From Ridgeia piscesae (lineage: Eukaryota > Annelida > Polychaeta > Sabellida > Siboglinidae): a stretch of 64,000 nt of DNA. The notes under the pieces were generated by a model. The model was not told the DNA's origin, made no database searches, and saw only the letters and a program-made list of their open reading frames with translations. How positions within the stretch are numbered: position 1 is the first letter of the stretch; every line of letters begins with the position of its first letter. Position numbers and translations under genes: made by a program. Shown in pieces: positions 9,760-21,900 of the stretch. The stretch lies in assembly GCA_025642075.2 (NCBI GenBank), contig JAODUO010000956.1:17501-81500 (forward strand), read 5' to 3'.

Positions 9760-12152
9760 GTTGTGTCGATGTGTTTTGTACAGCATGACCTGCCACACAT
9801 TGAGAGATGTGTCGATGTGTTTTGTACAGCATGACCTGCCACACATTGAGAGATGTGTCGATGTGTTTTGTACAGCATGACCTGCCACACATTGAGAGAT
9901 GTGTCGATGTGTTTTGTACGGCATGACCTGCCACACATTGAGAGATGTGTCGATGTGTTTTGTACGGCATGACCTGCCACACATTGAGAGTTGTGTCGAT
10001 GTGTTTTGTACAGCATGACCTGCCACACATTGAGAGATGTGTCGATGTGTTTTGTACGGCATGACCTGCCACACATTGGGAGTTGTGTCGATGTGTTTTG
10101 TACGGCATGATCTGCCACACATTGAGAGTTGTGTCGATGTGTTTTGTACGGCATGACCTGCAACACATTGAAAGTTGTGTCGATGTGTTTTGTACGGCAT
10201 GACCTGCCACACATTGGGAGTTGTGTCGATGTGTTTTGTACGGCATGACCAGCCACACATTGAGAGATGTGTCGATGTGTTTTGTACGGCATGACCTGCC
10301 ACACATTGGGAGTTGTGTCGATGTGTTTTGTACGGCATGATCTGCCACACATTGAGAGTTGGGTCGATGTGTTTTGTACGGCATGACCTGCCACACATTG
10401 GGAGTTGTGTCGATGTGTTTTGTACGGCATGACCTGCCACACATTGAAAGTTGTGTCGATGTGTTTTGTACGGCATGACCTGCCACACATTGACAGTTGT
10501 GTCGATGTGTTTTGTACGGCATGACCAGCCACACATTGAGAGTTTTGTCGACGTGTTTTGTACGGCATGACCTGCCACACATTGAGAGTTGTGTCGACGT
10601 GTTTTGTACGGCATGACCTGCCACACATTGAGAGTTGTGTCGATGTGTTTGTACGGCATGACCTGCCACACATTGGGAGTTGTATCGATGTGTTTTGTAC
10701 GGCATGACCTGCCACACATTGAGAGTTGTGTCGACGTGTTTTGTACGGCATGACCTGCCACACATTGAGAGTTGTGTCGACGTGTTTTGTACGGCATGAC
10801 CTGCCACACATTGAGAGTTGTGTCGACGTGTTTTGTACGGCATGACCTGCCACACATTGAAAGTTGTGTCGATGTGTTTTGTACGGTATGGCCTGCCACA
10901 CATTGAGATTTGTGTCGACGTGTTTTGTACGGCATGACCTGCCACACATTGAGAGTTGTGTCGATGTGTTTTGTACGGCATGACCTGCCACACATTGAGA
11001 GTTGTGTCAACGTGTTTTGTACGGCATGACCTGCCACACATTGAGAGTGGTATCGATGTGTTTTGTACGGCATGACCTGCCACACATTGAGAGTTGTGTC
11101 AATGTGTTTTGTACGGCATGACCTGCCACACATTGAGAGTAGTATCGATGTTTTTTTGTACGGCATGACCTGCCACACATTGAGAGTAGTATCGATATTT
11201 TTGTACGGCATGACCTGCCACACATTGAGGGTAGTATCGATGTGTTTTGTACGGCATGACCTGCCACACATTGAGAGTAGTGTCGACGTGTTTTGTACGG
11301 CATGACCTGCCACACACTGAGAGTAATATCGATGTGTTTTGTACGGTATGACCTGCCACACATTGAGAGTAGTATCGATGTGTTTTGTACGGCATGACCT
11401 GCCACACATTGAGGGTAGTATCGATGTGTTTTGTACGGCATGACCTGCCACACATTGAGAGTAGTGTCGACGTGTTTTGTACGGCAAGACCTGCCACACA
11501 CTGAGAGTAGTGTCGACGTGTTTTGTACGGCATGACCTGCCACACATTGGGAGTTGTGTCGATGTGTTTTGTACAGCATGACCTGCCACACACTGAGAGT
11601 AGTGTCGACGTGTTTTGTACGGCATGACCTGCCACACATTGGGAGTTGTGTCGATGTGTTTTGTACGGCATGACCTGCCACACATTGAGAGTTGTGTCGA
11701 CGTGTTTTGTACGGCATGACCTGCCACACATTGAGAGTTGTGTCAATGTGTTTTGTACGGCATGACCTGCCACACATTGAGAGTTGTGTCGACGTGTTTT
11801 GTACGGCATGACCTGCCACACATTGAGAGTTGTGTCGATGTGTTTTGTACGGTATGGCCTGCCACACATTGAGATTTGTGTCGACGTGTTTTGTACGGCA
11901 TGACCTGCCACACATTGAGAGTAGTATCGATGTGTTTTGTACGGCATGACCTGCCACACATTGACAGTTGTGTCGACGTGTTTTGTACGGCATGACCTGC
12001 CACACATTGAGAGTTGTGTCAATGTATTTTGTACGGCATGACCTGCCACACATTGAGAGTAGTATCGATGTTTTTGTACGGCATGACCTGCCACACATTG
12101 AGAGTAGTATCGATGTTTTTTGTACGGCATGACCTGCCACACATTGAGGGTA
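9760..12152. repeat. 46-bp minisatellite, about 52 copies
   Basis: The unit contains TCGATGTGTTTTGTACGGCA and ends CCACACATTGAGAG. Copies differ by substitutions at a few fixed positions (CGATG/CGACG, GGCATG/AGCATG, GAT/GTT/AGT) and by small deletions in the T run. The period is 46, so three units make 138 bp. No frame on the - strand has a stop in the consensus, which explains several very long overlapping ORFs (up to 662 codons). Those ORFs have no recognisable domain and I do not annotate them as genes. Confidence 0.97.
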
Positions 12153-12164
12153 GCAAGATAAGAA

Positions 12165-12706
12165 AACAGCAACGAGTTACCTGGAACGAATGGTCAAATC
12201 AAGGGAAGAGAAACATTCTCACTGACAGACACAATGGAAACCATCCACAGGAAGATATGCCTTGAATTCAGCGACATTAAGATGTCATTTACTGCATTCT
12301 CCATCCAATGTCAAGCTCAGAGACACGTGTGCTAGCGTCACGCCAAAATGTTCCGCCTCCAAAGTTCTGCCAAAGTCTGTATCTGAATTAACCTCGATGA
12401 GTGGCGAAAATGTAAGGGAGAAACTGAATGACATGGCCGGCACAAGACCAATCAAATATACACTACGCACGAAAAAGAGCGCATTGTGGCAAGGCCTTCA
12501 CACAGTATGAGGAAATCAGACATCTCAGAGGTAAGCTTAAGGCTATGACGGAAGCCACATGTCAGGTGGACTATGCAGAGAACTGGGAGGTAGACTATGG
12601 TCTATGCAAGTACGTGGATGAGATAGGTTCTGTGTGTTATGACAATGCGCAGATAAGCATCGACCCCATGGTACTGCACTATACGGAGATGAAGATGAGT
12701 ATATAA
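12165..12706 (+). pseudogene. Fragment of an uncharacterised invertebrate protein family, N-terminal and middle part
   Basis: The + strand reads QQRVTWNEWSNQGKRN near 12168. After frame changes it reads EATCQVDYAENWEVDY (about 12555-12600) and then DEIGSVCYDNAQISIDPMVL. I recognise the pattern VDxxENW, about 15 residues, DEI, about 10 residues, QxxxxPMVL as a recurrent uncharacterised protein of invertebrate genomes, often in multi-copy, transposon-like settings. I do not know its function. The frame is broken and the end near 12706 is abrupt. The alternative is a chance ORF, but the spaced motif argues against that. Confidence 0.5.
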
Positions 12707-12887
12707 AGCTTTTGATTTTCGTATAATTATATTGGCCTCTCAGTTATAATGGTTGCCTTCAACATTTGCCTTTCTTAAAGCAATGATGTTAGAGCTACAC
12801 CAAACTATATGCCGTTATTAAACACCATCCATTTTGTGACCGACTGTCCAAGTTCTCGATCAATACCGAAATAGGTCAATGGGTCTG

Positions 12888-13015
12888 CATGTTGGTTGGC
12901 CGGGCCGAACTGATACGTACATCAAATAACGAGGTGAAACGTCCATGTTGGTTGGCCGGGCCCAACTGATACGTACATCAAATAACGAGGTGAAATGTCC
13001 ATTCGTTATTTGGTA
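12888..13015 (+). repeat. Tandem duplication of about 56 bp with a hairpin end
   Basis: Two copies beginning ATGTTGGTTGGCCGGGCC lie head to tail. Each ends with CAAATAACGAGGTG, and the inverted partner TCGTTATTTG follows at about 13003, so the right side can fold back. Confidence 0.85.
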
Positions 13016-13540
13016 TAATTTAAGACGTGTCATGCAGCTGAGTTAAAAGAGAACGGCATTTCCTCAGAAATGGTGATGATTGGAAAACAAAGCACGTGTA
13101 CTGTCGCAGAGCAACACGCCGAAGGCCAAGCAGAATAAGACAACTGCCCTTTAGAACAATTATTTTCTATTTTGAAAATACTATTGAAGAATGCCTTTCA
13201 GCGATACCAAGCGATACCTATTTTAAACATCCTCATGAAGACTACAGATGAGAGTATCCACATAAGATTTGTTTTGTTGAAATGGTAATTGTTCATTTTA
13301 TACTTGCATTCACGAGGATACTATATATACACGCAGTTCCACACAGAATGACAAGTAATTATATGACCGCTTTACTCTTTTTACAGGAAACCGAAAATGT
13401 ATTTTAATTTCTAAATTGTATGAAAACAAAACAATGTTTTTCAAACGTTGTAACTACAGTCCATTTTGAACGATAAATATGTTATGTGTTTAAAAAACGA
13501 AAACACACAGCGGAAAAACGAAATACCACAACATGTATAG
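13016..13540. other. AT-rich intergenic stretch with no recognised feature
   Basis: I see only short frames in both orientations and no clear repeats. Confidence 0.5.
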
Positions 13541-13762
13541 GGGAAGTAGGGGCATGTCCGCACACTTAAGGTGAAACACGCTATAGATAATCCACTGTGT
13601 GTGCTAAGAGGGTGATGTTTAGCATTCAGAATGAGCAATCATATTACTTTGTTGTTTGTTAGTTATGAAATCGCATGTCCCATCAGTTATTTAAATATTT
13701 GGTGAAATGTAGAGGGATACCTTTGTGCGGACATACCCCGTACCTTGGGGCATGCCCCAGGA
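13541..13762. mobile_element. MITE-like element with about 25-bp inverted ends
   Basis: GGGGCATGTCCGCACA at about 13549 is mirrored by TGTGCGGACATACCCC at about 13724-13739, with a further mirrored GTAG/GTAC outside. The roughly 220-bp interior has no ORF. A short palindrome GGGGCATGCCCC adjoins at about 13747. I cannot define a target duplication. Confidence 0.6.
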
Positions 13763-14019
13763 ATGGCGAATCAACAGTTGGTCTCACAGAGCTGACTATT
13801 AACTGCAATAATAATATGTATTGGTATGTGTAGGCTACAAAAACTTACAAGAAACACCAGAGAACACAAATCAACGCTTTCACATGTTCACGTGAAGTTT
13901 AGAAAATACAGTGGCATTGAATCATAGTCCACGTTTATTCCTCTTTGAGGGTCAAAGCAAACAACAGCATGGTTTTGTAACGGGGAAAGTCAAAGTTTGC
14001 AACCCAGCTTGTCTGATGC

Positions 14020-14587
<568 letters not shown>

Positions 14588-14824
14588 TATGATGAATTTC
14601 TATCCCAGTGCAGCTAGCCGAGACTGGTCAGTGTTAATGTAGCTATATGTTGCTGGATATTTGTATTTGTTGAAACTTAAGTGATCAATATACACTTATT
14701 GAAACTAAACAGTTTAATAATTGACAAAACATGTGATTGAATCCGAGTTGACAGTATACACTATTCTGCCATTTCTGGCGACAATTACGCTCAGTTTACC
14801 GCCAGATGACAGCACGTACAAACA

Positions 14825-15311
14825 TGAGTACTCGATTTTAATTGGTGGAGTGTGCGGCCACTAAAATCGAACCAATCAGCATCCAGGTTGCTGCTATTTC
14901 CCTCTACAGTTACGAAGATGGCTGTCATTATAAATACGACCGCGCTGTCGGGCGCATCGGCCGTGAGAAATATCCAAATGAACCAAATCTTTAGCAGTTT
15001 CTATCGAGAAATTACTCTCACCTACCTAAACACGCAAGGTAGCAACCTTCTACGAAATCCTTTAATTAATTGGAAGTGGATATTACGTTCACAGCTTATC
15101 GTGGTAAGATCATCAGACTCCAGCAGGCCTGGATTCGCTCGTTCGCAATCGGTTGAGGAACGCTCGAGCTGGCGTCGGCAACTAACCGAAGGAAGAAGTT
15201 TTCTGAATGCACTCAAGTTGAAAGCGAAGCAGCTCTAAAACCATGACTTTGTAGTCACAAAGTTTTACTTTCACGAGGCCTGACGTAGCAATATTAACTT
15301 GCTAAAACAAA
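14825..15311 (+). promoter_or_regulatory. BTAF1: Probable BTAF1 promoter and 5' leader
   Basis: Two CCAAT boxes in opposite orientation lie 30 bp apart: ATTGG at 14841-14845 and CCAAT at 14872-14876. They are part of an inverted repeat, TCGATTTTA and TAAAATCGA. A GAAGATGG motif follows at 14914-14921, resembling the YY1-type start-site element of housekeeping genes. CpG density is higher here than nearby. The BTAF1 start codon at 15312 lies about 390 bp downstream. Mirrored CCAAT boxes suggest a bidirectional promoter. No TATA box is placed sensibly. Confidence 0.5.
14918..15238 (+). CDS. 106-codon ORF upstream of BTAF1, function unknown
   Basis: Starts MAVIINTTALSGASAVRN in a good ATG context (GAAGATGG) and is open to a TAA at 15236-15238. 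I do not recognise it. It could be an upstream ORF in the BTAF1 leader, a short separate gene, or chance coding in a GC-richer promoter. Possible donors inside it (GTAGCA near 15040, GTAAGA near 15104) are not in the phase needed to join BTAF1 exon 2, so it is not an alternative BTAF1 start in this frame. Confidence 0.25.
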   Translation: MAVIINTTALSGASAVRNIQMNQIFSSFYREITLTYLNTQGSNLLRNPLINWKWILRSQLIVVRSSDSSRPGFARSQSVEERSSWRRQLTEGRSFLNALKLKAKQL

Positions 15312-15322
15312 ATGTCAACGAG
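15312..15322 (+). CDS. BTAF1: BTAF1 exon 1 (start codon)
   Basis: Only 11 coding bases: ATG TCA ACG AG, then a GTAGGC donor. Joined to exon 2 it reads MSTR-LDRLF, the same shape as vertebrate BTAF1, whose first exon also ends inside the Arg codon. Phase 2 matches. It is too short to be certain, but no other ATG in the region gives the right phase. Confidence 0.7.
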
Positions 15323-18300
15323 GTAGGCACAACACTAATATAGCTAGTTCATGAGACATGACGTTTAACTGCTGTCCTATAATATTATGGGTTCCCATTA
15401 TTATACACCGTACGCAGTATGGTGGAGTTGTCTTAACTTTTGACAAGTTACAATGGATAAAACCAGGAAATCGGCGTCGTGTGAGATCAGTGGGCTTAGT
15501 GTGTGAATACAAACAATATGCTCACGCTGTCTTATTGACATACTTATTGTTTTCAATTTCGAGTCCCAGTTTTTAGCAATTCAAAAAAATTTCAGTTTCC
15601 TAGTTATTAAATTCAAATCATAGCTCTTTTCTAACACCAATGCCCACATTAGTTATATCGTTATAACTGCATTTTTGTCTAAACAGTATACCTTAGTGTG
15701 TTTAGTACTGTCATCCAACTCAGGCATTCATCATGAAAATATTGCTTAGATCTGGACTTAGTTTTAGCACGCTTATCATTAACATGCTGTGCTATCCCTC
15801 ACTGTGGCAATTCATGGTCGCAACAGCATGGGGCAGACAAGCACAAACCAGGTTGCTGCCCGCTCTTTTGGCCACAAAATGCACAAATGAAACGTTTTCA
15901 TAATGTGGATAACCCAGGAATTATACAGAAATAAGGAAGTAATGGAATGACGTTTAACTAACAGGAAGGGTGCTGTTTTGTTTTTAGTGTACTGACACAT
16001 CCAGCTGTTCTATAGCTATTATCTGGTGGCTATTCTCATTATAACAAATTTAACATGAGTACATGTATGCATACAACACTTATTTTACGTTCATATAATT
16101 GGACAAATGATAAATTAACTGAGTAAAATATGAAGATGAAAATTAGGCTTTGCGTAAATACAAATTTATGGCAAACACATAGAAAAACTAATTAGCCTTG
16201 ATACAAATAATAATGTTCATGTACTGTGCCGGAACATGTCGGAGGGAAATTATATAAGAAAAAGTGAAGTTTGTAACAGCTATTTGTAAATGTGCTACTT
16301 CTGACACACCCCTTTTTGTATTTATAGGATCTAAGACACTGTTCACCATGCTTACGTTAAGATGTATGTTTTGAACTGAGAAATAGTAGTCCAGCTTTGT
16401 GAATCTGATAGGTAGGTGTTTATGTACTGCAGAAAAAAACATCTACATGATCTAATGTGGTCTTACCTGCTTGGCTTGCTATTACTAACATTAGCTTAAT
16501 GAAGGTAAATCAGACAGTGTCAGTCGTACATTTATCAATGATACACCGGATGTACAACATTGGGGTACCACAAATGGTTGCCCAGGAAAATATCTGTACA
16601 GGATATCTACTATATGGGAATGGTATTGATTGATTGAGTTTATTTGTTAAAAATATATACATGGCAATTAAAAATAGCTTAGTTGCAAAAGCAAATAAAG
16701 AATAAGCATACATGTAATATTACCGCTCGAGGATAAACACATTAAAGCACACAAATGTACACTTATTTCCAATGTGGTCCTTATAAAATATTTAATTAAT
16801 TTAAGAAAATCAATAATAAATAGATAAATAAAATACAGATATATAAATATTTTTAAATACAGATTTTAGTAAGACAATGTGCTAATATAAAAAGTACTAA
16901 CATATGGTGACAATACATAATAAGATAAGTTAATAAAAATATATTTAAATGCCACTTTCAGATTGTAATTCATGAGCTAAATAAAATTAAATAAAAGGAT
17001 CATTAACTTTTTTCTCAAACTGGTTTTAGATTTACATTGTTTTAATTTGATAGGCAGGTTGTTCCAGTGGCATATATGCTCGTATAAAAGAAGGAACTTT
17101 GAACTGTTACAACACTTACCTCATTTATGTGAATATTAATGTAGAATATCTAAATGCCAGGCTTGTGCTACTAGCATTGTACCAGATCTGTTAGGACTGC
17201 TTCGGTGTTCTTGTTGAAGATAGCCAACATTAATCAGCACAGTACAGCCCCTGGATTGATGGGTCCAGCAGGGTCATATCACCATTAGTGGTGTAAATGT
17301 GTAATTAATACATGATGCACTTTCCACTGAAGTTTACATAGTAGAATTTGACCTAAATGTACTGTCAATAGTAATGCATTAATTGGCAAAAAAATATTGG
17401 TAACATCTGGCGGGTATTTTGAGCCGATTTGACATTATATTACCAGAATCATCCTGGTAGGTTGTGCATAAATGCAGAATTATTTTTAGATGATCACTGT
17501 TTATACCTTAAAGTTGGCCAGAAGATTTGGGTGAGCACTGGGCGTAGTTTGTTGATTTTATGGTTGTTTTATTTCCGCCTCAGGGGGGCCCTGGTAAGAG
17601 GGGATCAAGAGTGGTTTGACATTTTCATTCGGTGTAGTTGAAATTTTGGCTGTTTAAATGTTGTCTATGTCAACATAGTAATGATATTGATAATGACACC
17701 ACCTGAAATGTCATTGGAAGTATCAAACAATTTTATGTGAGTGATGCAGCTGGCTTTTGGGTCATTCCGAGTGAACGCAACCAAAATTCCAGAAATTCAT
17801 TGCTGTCATCTCTTAGATTTTAGAATAGATCAGTGTAATGAGAGCCTTTGGTAAGATTTGCAAGAATCCAAAATTTGAGCATTCTAGCTTAAATAGTTTT
17901 CAAGTAACAGCAGTTTGAAATTTGGGACTTTGACATTTTTTGACAGCTTGTTAAAAATAAATTATTTTATTCATATTTCACTAGTCAATATCTTCTGCAC
18001 TCTTTAGCCTGTGTCAGTGAAATTGTATTGAGTTTTCTATAATATAAAGATTGCATAACTACAATTAGAACATAAATACTATGTATGGTTAATGTGCAGC
18101 AAGTTGATAAACATCATGATTTTTTCAAAACATCACTTGCAGGACGGTTTTCAGACCCTGATTGTGAGCAAAATACACACACCTAAGACCACAGTTTTAC
18201 ATATTTGGTACCAAAATTTAAATATGTGCAAATTTGGGAAATATGGCAGGTCTGGCTGCCTTAATTATGAATCTGTACATGTGCAAAGATGGTAACGTTA

Positions 18301-18916
18301 TTATATTTCTTAAAAAATGACAAACTTTCGACGCAAAAGTCGATGAGGCGTAGCTTGTATTTTCACAAAACTTTCTAGGTATTAGTCCATTTCTACAACT
18401 CGTATAACTTGTAAGTCCCAATATCCTTCCGAGCTTCCTTTACAACATAAATGGCAAACGTCTGGATGCCCCAACTTTTAAAATAGATTTCTTGTGATAT
18501 ACGAGAGGGTTTTCAGACATTCATTGCAAGCTAAATATTGATGGTTCAATTAACTGTTGTGTCTATTTGATATATATGCATAACATTGTGTATTATCAGA
18601 GCAAATATGGCATGTCTGACTGTCTTATTATGAATCTATACATACCCAAATATATTTTATATTTCATTAAAATATGCACTTCCTACGCTAATATGCAATG
18701 TAGATTAGAAAGTATTGTTATCAAACTTTTACTTGGCATAAACCAGTTCAAAGACAAAATAACAAGTAACTCTCAATATCCTTCCACGCTTCTTTCTCAA
18801 GAAGAATAGGCCATTGATACAACTTTTTAAATAATTTGCTTGTGATATACGAGATGGTTTTCAGACATTGTTTGCAAGCTAAATATGGATGGTTAAATGA
18901 ACTGTTGTGTGTATTT

Positions 18917-18948
<32 letters not shown>

Positions 18949-21900
18949 TTGACCTTTTGGGGTTGGAAGTTTGCTAATTTTAAAGAAATATTAAATGTAG
19001 GACATTTGGGTATGTGTAGATTCATAATTAAGACCATCAGGCATGTCATATAGCTCTGATAATACACAATGTTATGCATATATTATAGCTGGACTAAGTT
19101 ATTATCACTGCACAACATTTTGTGGATCTGATTTGAGTTTTTGATATTTGGGGATGGGATCAATCTTCATTGGTCTGAGTACCTGGTAATACCAACAAAA
19201 TATGTTTTGCTTAAAAATGCCACATTTCAGTGCACATGGTTGAGTGGTAGGCCTGGCACACATGGTTGGGTGGTAGGCCTGGTGTCCATGGTTGGGTGGT
19301 CGGCCTGGCACACATGGTTGGGAGGTAGGCCTGGTGCACATGGTTGGGTGGTAGGCCTGGTGCACATGGTTGGGTGGTAGGCCTGGTGCACATGGTTGGG
19401 AGGTAGGCCTGGTGCACATGGTTGGGAGGTAGGCCTGGTGTCCATGGTTGGGAGGTAGGCCTGGCGCACATGGTTGGGTGGTAGGCCTGGTGCACATGGT
19501 TGGGAGGTAGGCCTGGTGCACATGGTTGGGTGGTAGGCCTGGTGCACAGCATTTTAATGTGGGCTAGCCTATGATTTTAAGTATAAATTTTGTTTAAAAA
19601 AATTAAACTGGCTGTGACTTTTTGCAGGCTTGACCGTCTGTTCCTCCTTCTGGACACTGGGTCGACTGCGGTCATCCGCAAGTCTGCTGCTGAACAACTA
19701 GGTCAAGTCCAGAAGCTGCACTCGCATGAGCTAAACTATTTGCTCAGCAAAGTGAGTTTATTCAGTTAGCACTACAGTGATGTTAATCTTGCTTTACCTT
19801 TTGATTGCTTTAATTATTATTCACTAAAATGAGGCCACAGAATGTGGGTTAGGAGCTAGACAAGATATTTGCATCTCGTCAGTTATTACAGTTGGCAATG
19901 CCACAGACATTTGTGTCTGGTTTACTGCAGGGTGGCTTCTTTAACAGTTATACATAATTCAAGTTAGAAATCAGGAAATTGTGAAATGTTTTTACTATCG
20001 TGTTTGCCTGTGCATTGTGGAAAGTACATAATATTAGTTGCCATTGATTGGCAAAATATATCTTTACTTCAGTGAGTTTAGTCTCATGATACCTTCTGTG
20101 AATGCGAATAACTATAGCTACAGGAATTATAACCATGCATGTTATTTTAGCTGTTATTATAGTTATATGCAACATTTCTCTTAATGTTTTGATATATATA
20201 TATAATTATATATATATATATATTATATATATATATTATATATATATATATATTATATATATATATATATATATGTAACACTGGACAGTAAACAAATAAG
20301 GAGCAAATAAGGTCTTCCAAAATCTTAGATATTATGTGTTTATAGTTCATAGCGTGTCTACCTATATAACTATAACTGGCACATATGTGATCCTGCATAA
20401 AGCCCTGACCATTTCAATAACATTGTTAAGAGCTCTTAAGCCCGCTTTTGCACTTTAAGATCAATTTTGATCGATAGCAGTGATCTTGTATGCTTAAAAA
20501 CTGTTAACACCATGAAATGTCAGCGGGACATTGTCACTGGTATATCACAGATATAGTATCCTTGGTAATAAGGCAATGGATATTTGTATTTTGAAACATA
20601 ATCTAACAGCACATATTGTTTAAAGATCAGAGAAGTTTTCCCTAAGAGCTCTTTATCTCAGTGAAATGGTTCCCAGGTGGTGAGCCTAGAGGCCATATAA
20701 TTTTGGCATCTCAAAGAGTGACAGTCCTGGTGATCTTCTTGACAATCCAACTGTTGCTTACATTTTATGCTGATATGTTGACAACCAATTGTTGTGCCCC
20801 CAAAACTGATCAAGGGTTACATGCTGCCTGGTGTGTGTGTGAGGTAGTAGACGTTTTATGTTGGAAAGCCAGATTTGTTGAGAATGTTGAGAAAAACACA
20901 TCGCAATGCATTTCATAAAAAATGTGCTTTACTTGTGAGAAGAAAGATGATGATAACACAGTGTATGCAGCTATATATGTAGATATATAAATATATATTA
21001 TATAACAAACTTATTTCAGGTGCATGGATTCCTTGGTAGTAGCAACTGGAACACAAGAATAGCCGCAGGTCAGGCAGTGAATGCCATCGCACGAAATGTG
21101 CCACAATGGCAGCCACCATTTGCTACAAAGAAAGGTCTGTATGTATTGATCTCACTAAATAACAGATTACTTCAGAATGTCCAATGTTTTCTTCATCATT
21201 TGTTAACAGGGATACAAATAAATATGATTGTGTATGGTGTGCGTAGCAACACCATAATCAGATCAGTGAAATTTGCTAATTCGCAGCTTGATAAGGTGAA
21301 CAAAATTAATCTATGTTTCCATGTTTGTTTTTGCTGTCACAAATTCACATTAAATGGGTGCAAACTGTTTCTATTTTAACGTATTGATGCTCCAAACAGT
21401 TATGTTAATCACATATTTTTAAAGAAATTTCTTACTTCATAACTTAGACATGTGATTTTACATTTTGGTGCACTTGCTTATGTTTGACACCTCGATACTC
21501 TCACTTGTTTTAATCATCAAACCTGTAATCACCTTTGAGGAGTTCAGACTGAACAGGGCACTGTATTTTTATTATTACAGTCGTGCCTCGTTATAACGCG
21601 AATTGGATATAACGCGGTCAGTCGTGGACCCCGAATTTCTGCGGCCATGGGAAAAAGGGTGCTACAGCTAACAATAATGCTGTAATTAACTGTCACTTAT
21701 TTTTTATGAAGTCCTCATGTTTGTCTTGTACAGGTTTATCTAGAAACAATTTAATGATATTAAGAAATTTAACACAGAAGTACAACTGCGTTGCTGAGTT
21801 CGTTGTTTGTTGTGCCCCTGGCTTCTGCTCTGCCGTCGGCTTCGCGGCACCAATCCAATCATTTTTCAAACCGATCTATTGTGTAACTAGTGCATGGTTT

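Noticed and set aside
9702..12172. Overlapping - strand ORFs of 357-662 codons (MAGHAVQNTSTQL...)
   Set aside because: All are the 46-bp repeat read in three frames; there is no domain and frames are equally open, which is not expected for a gene.
14918..15238. MAV... ORF as the real BTAF1 start
   Set aside because: Vertebrate BTAF1 also starts MAV, but no donor in this ORF has the phase needed for exon 2, whereas ATG at 15312 does.
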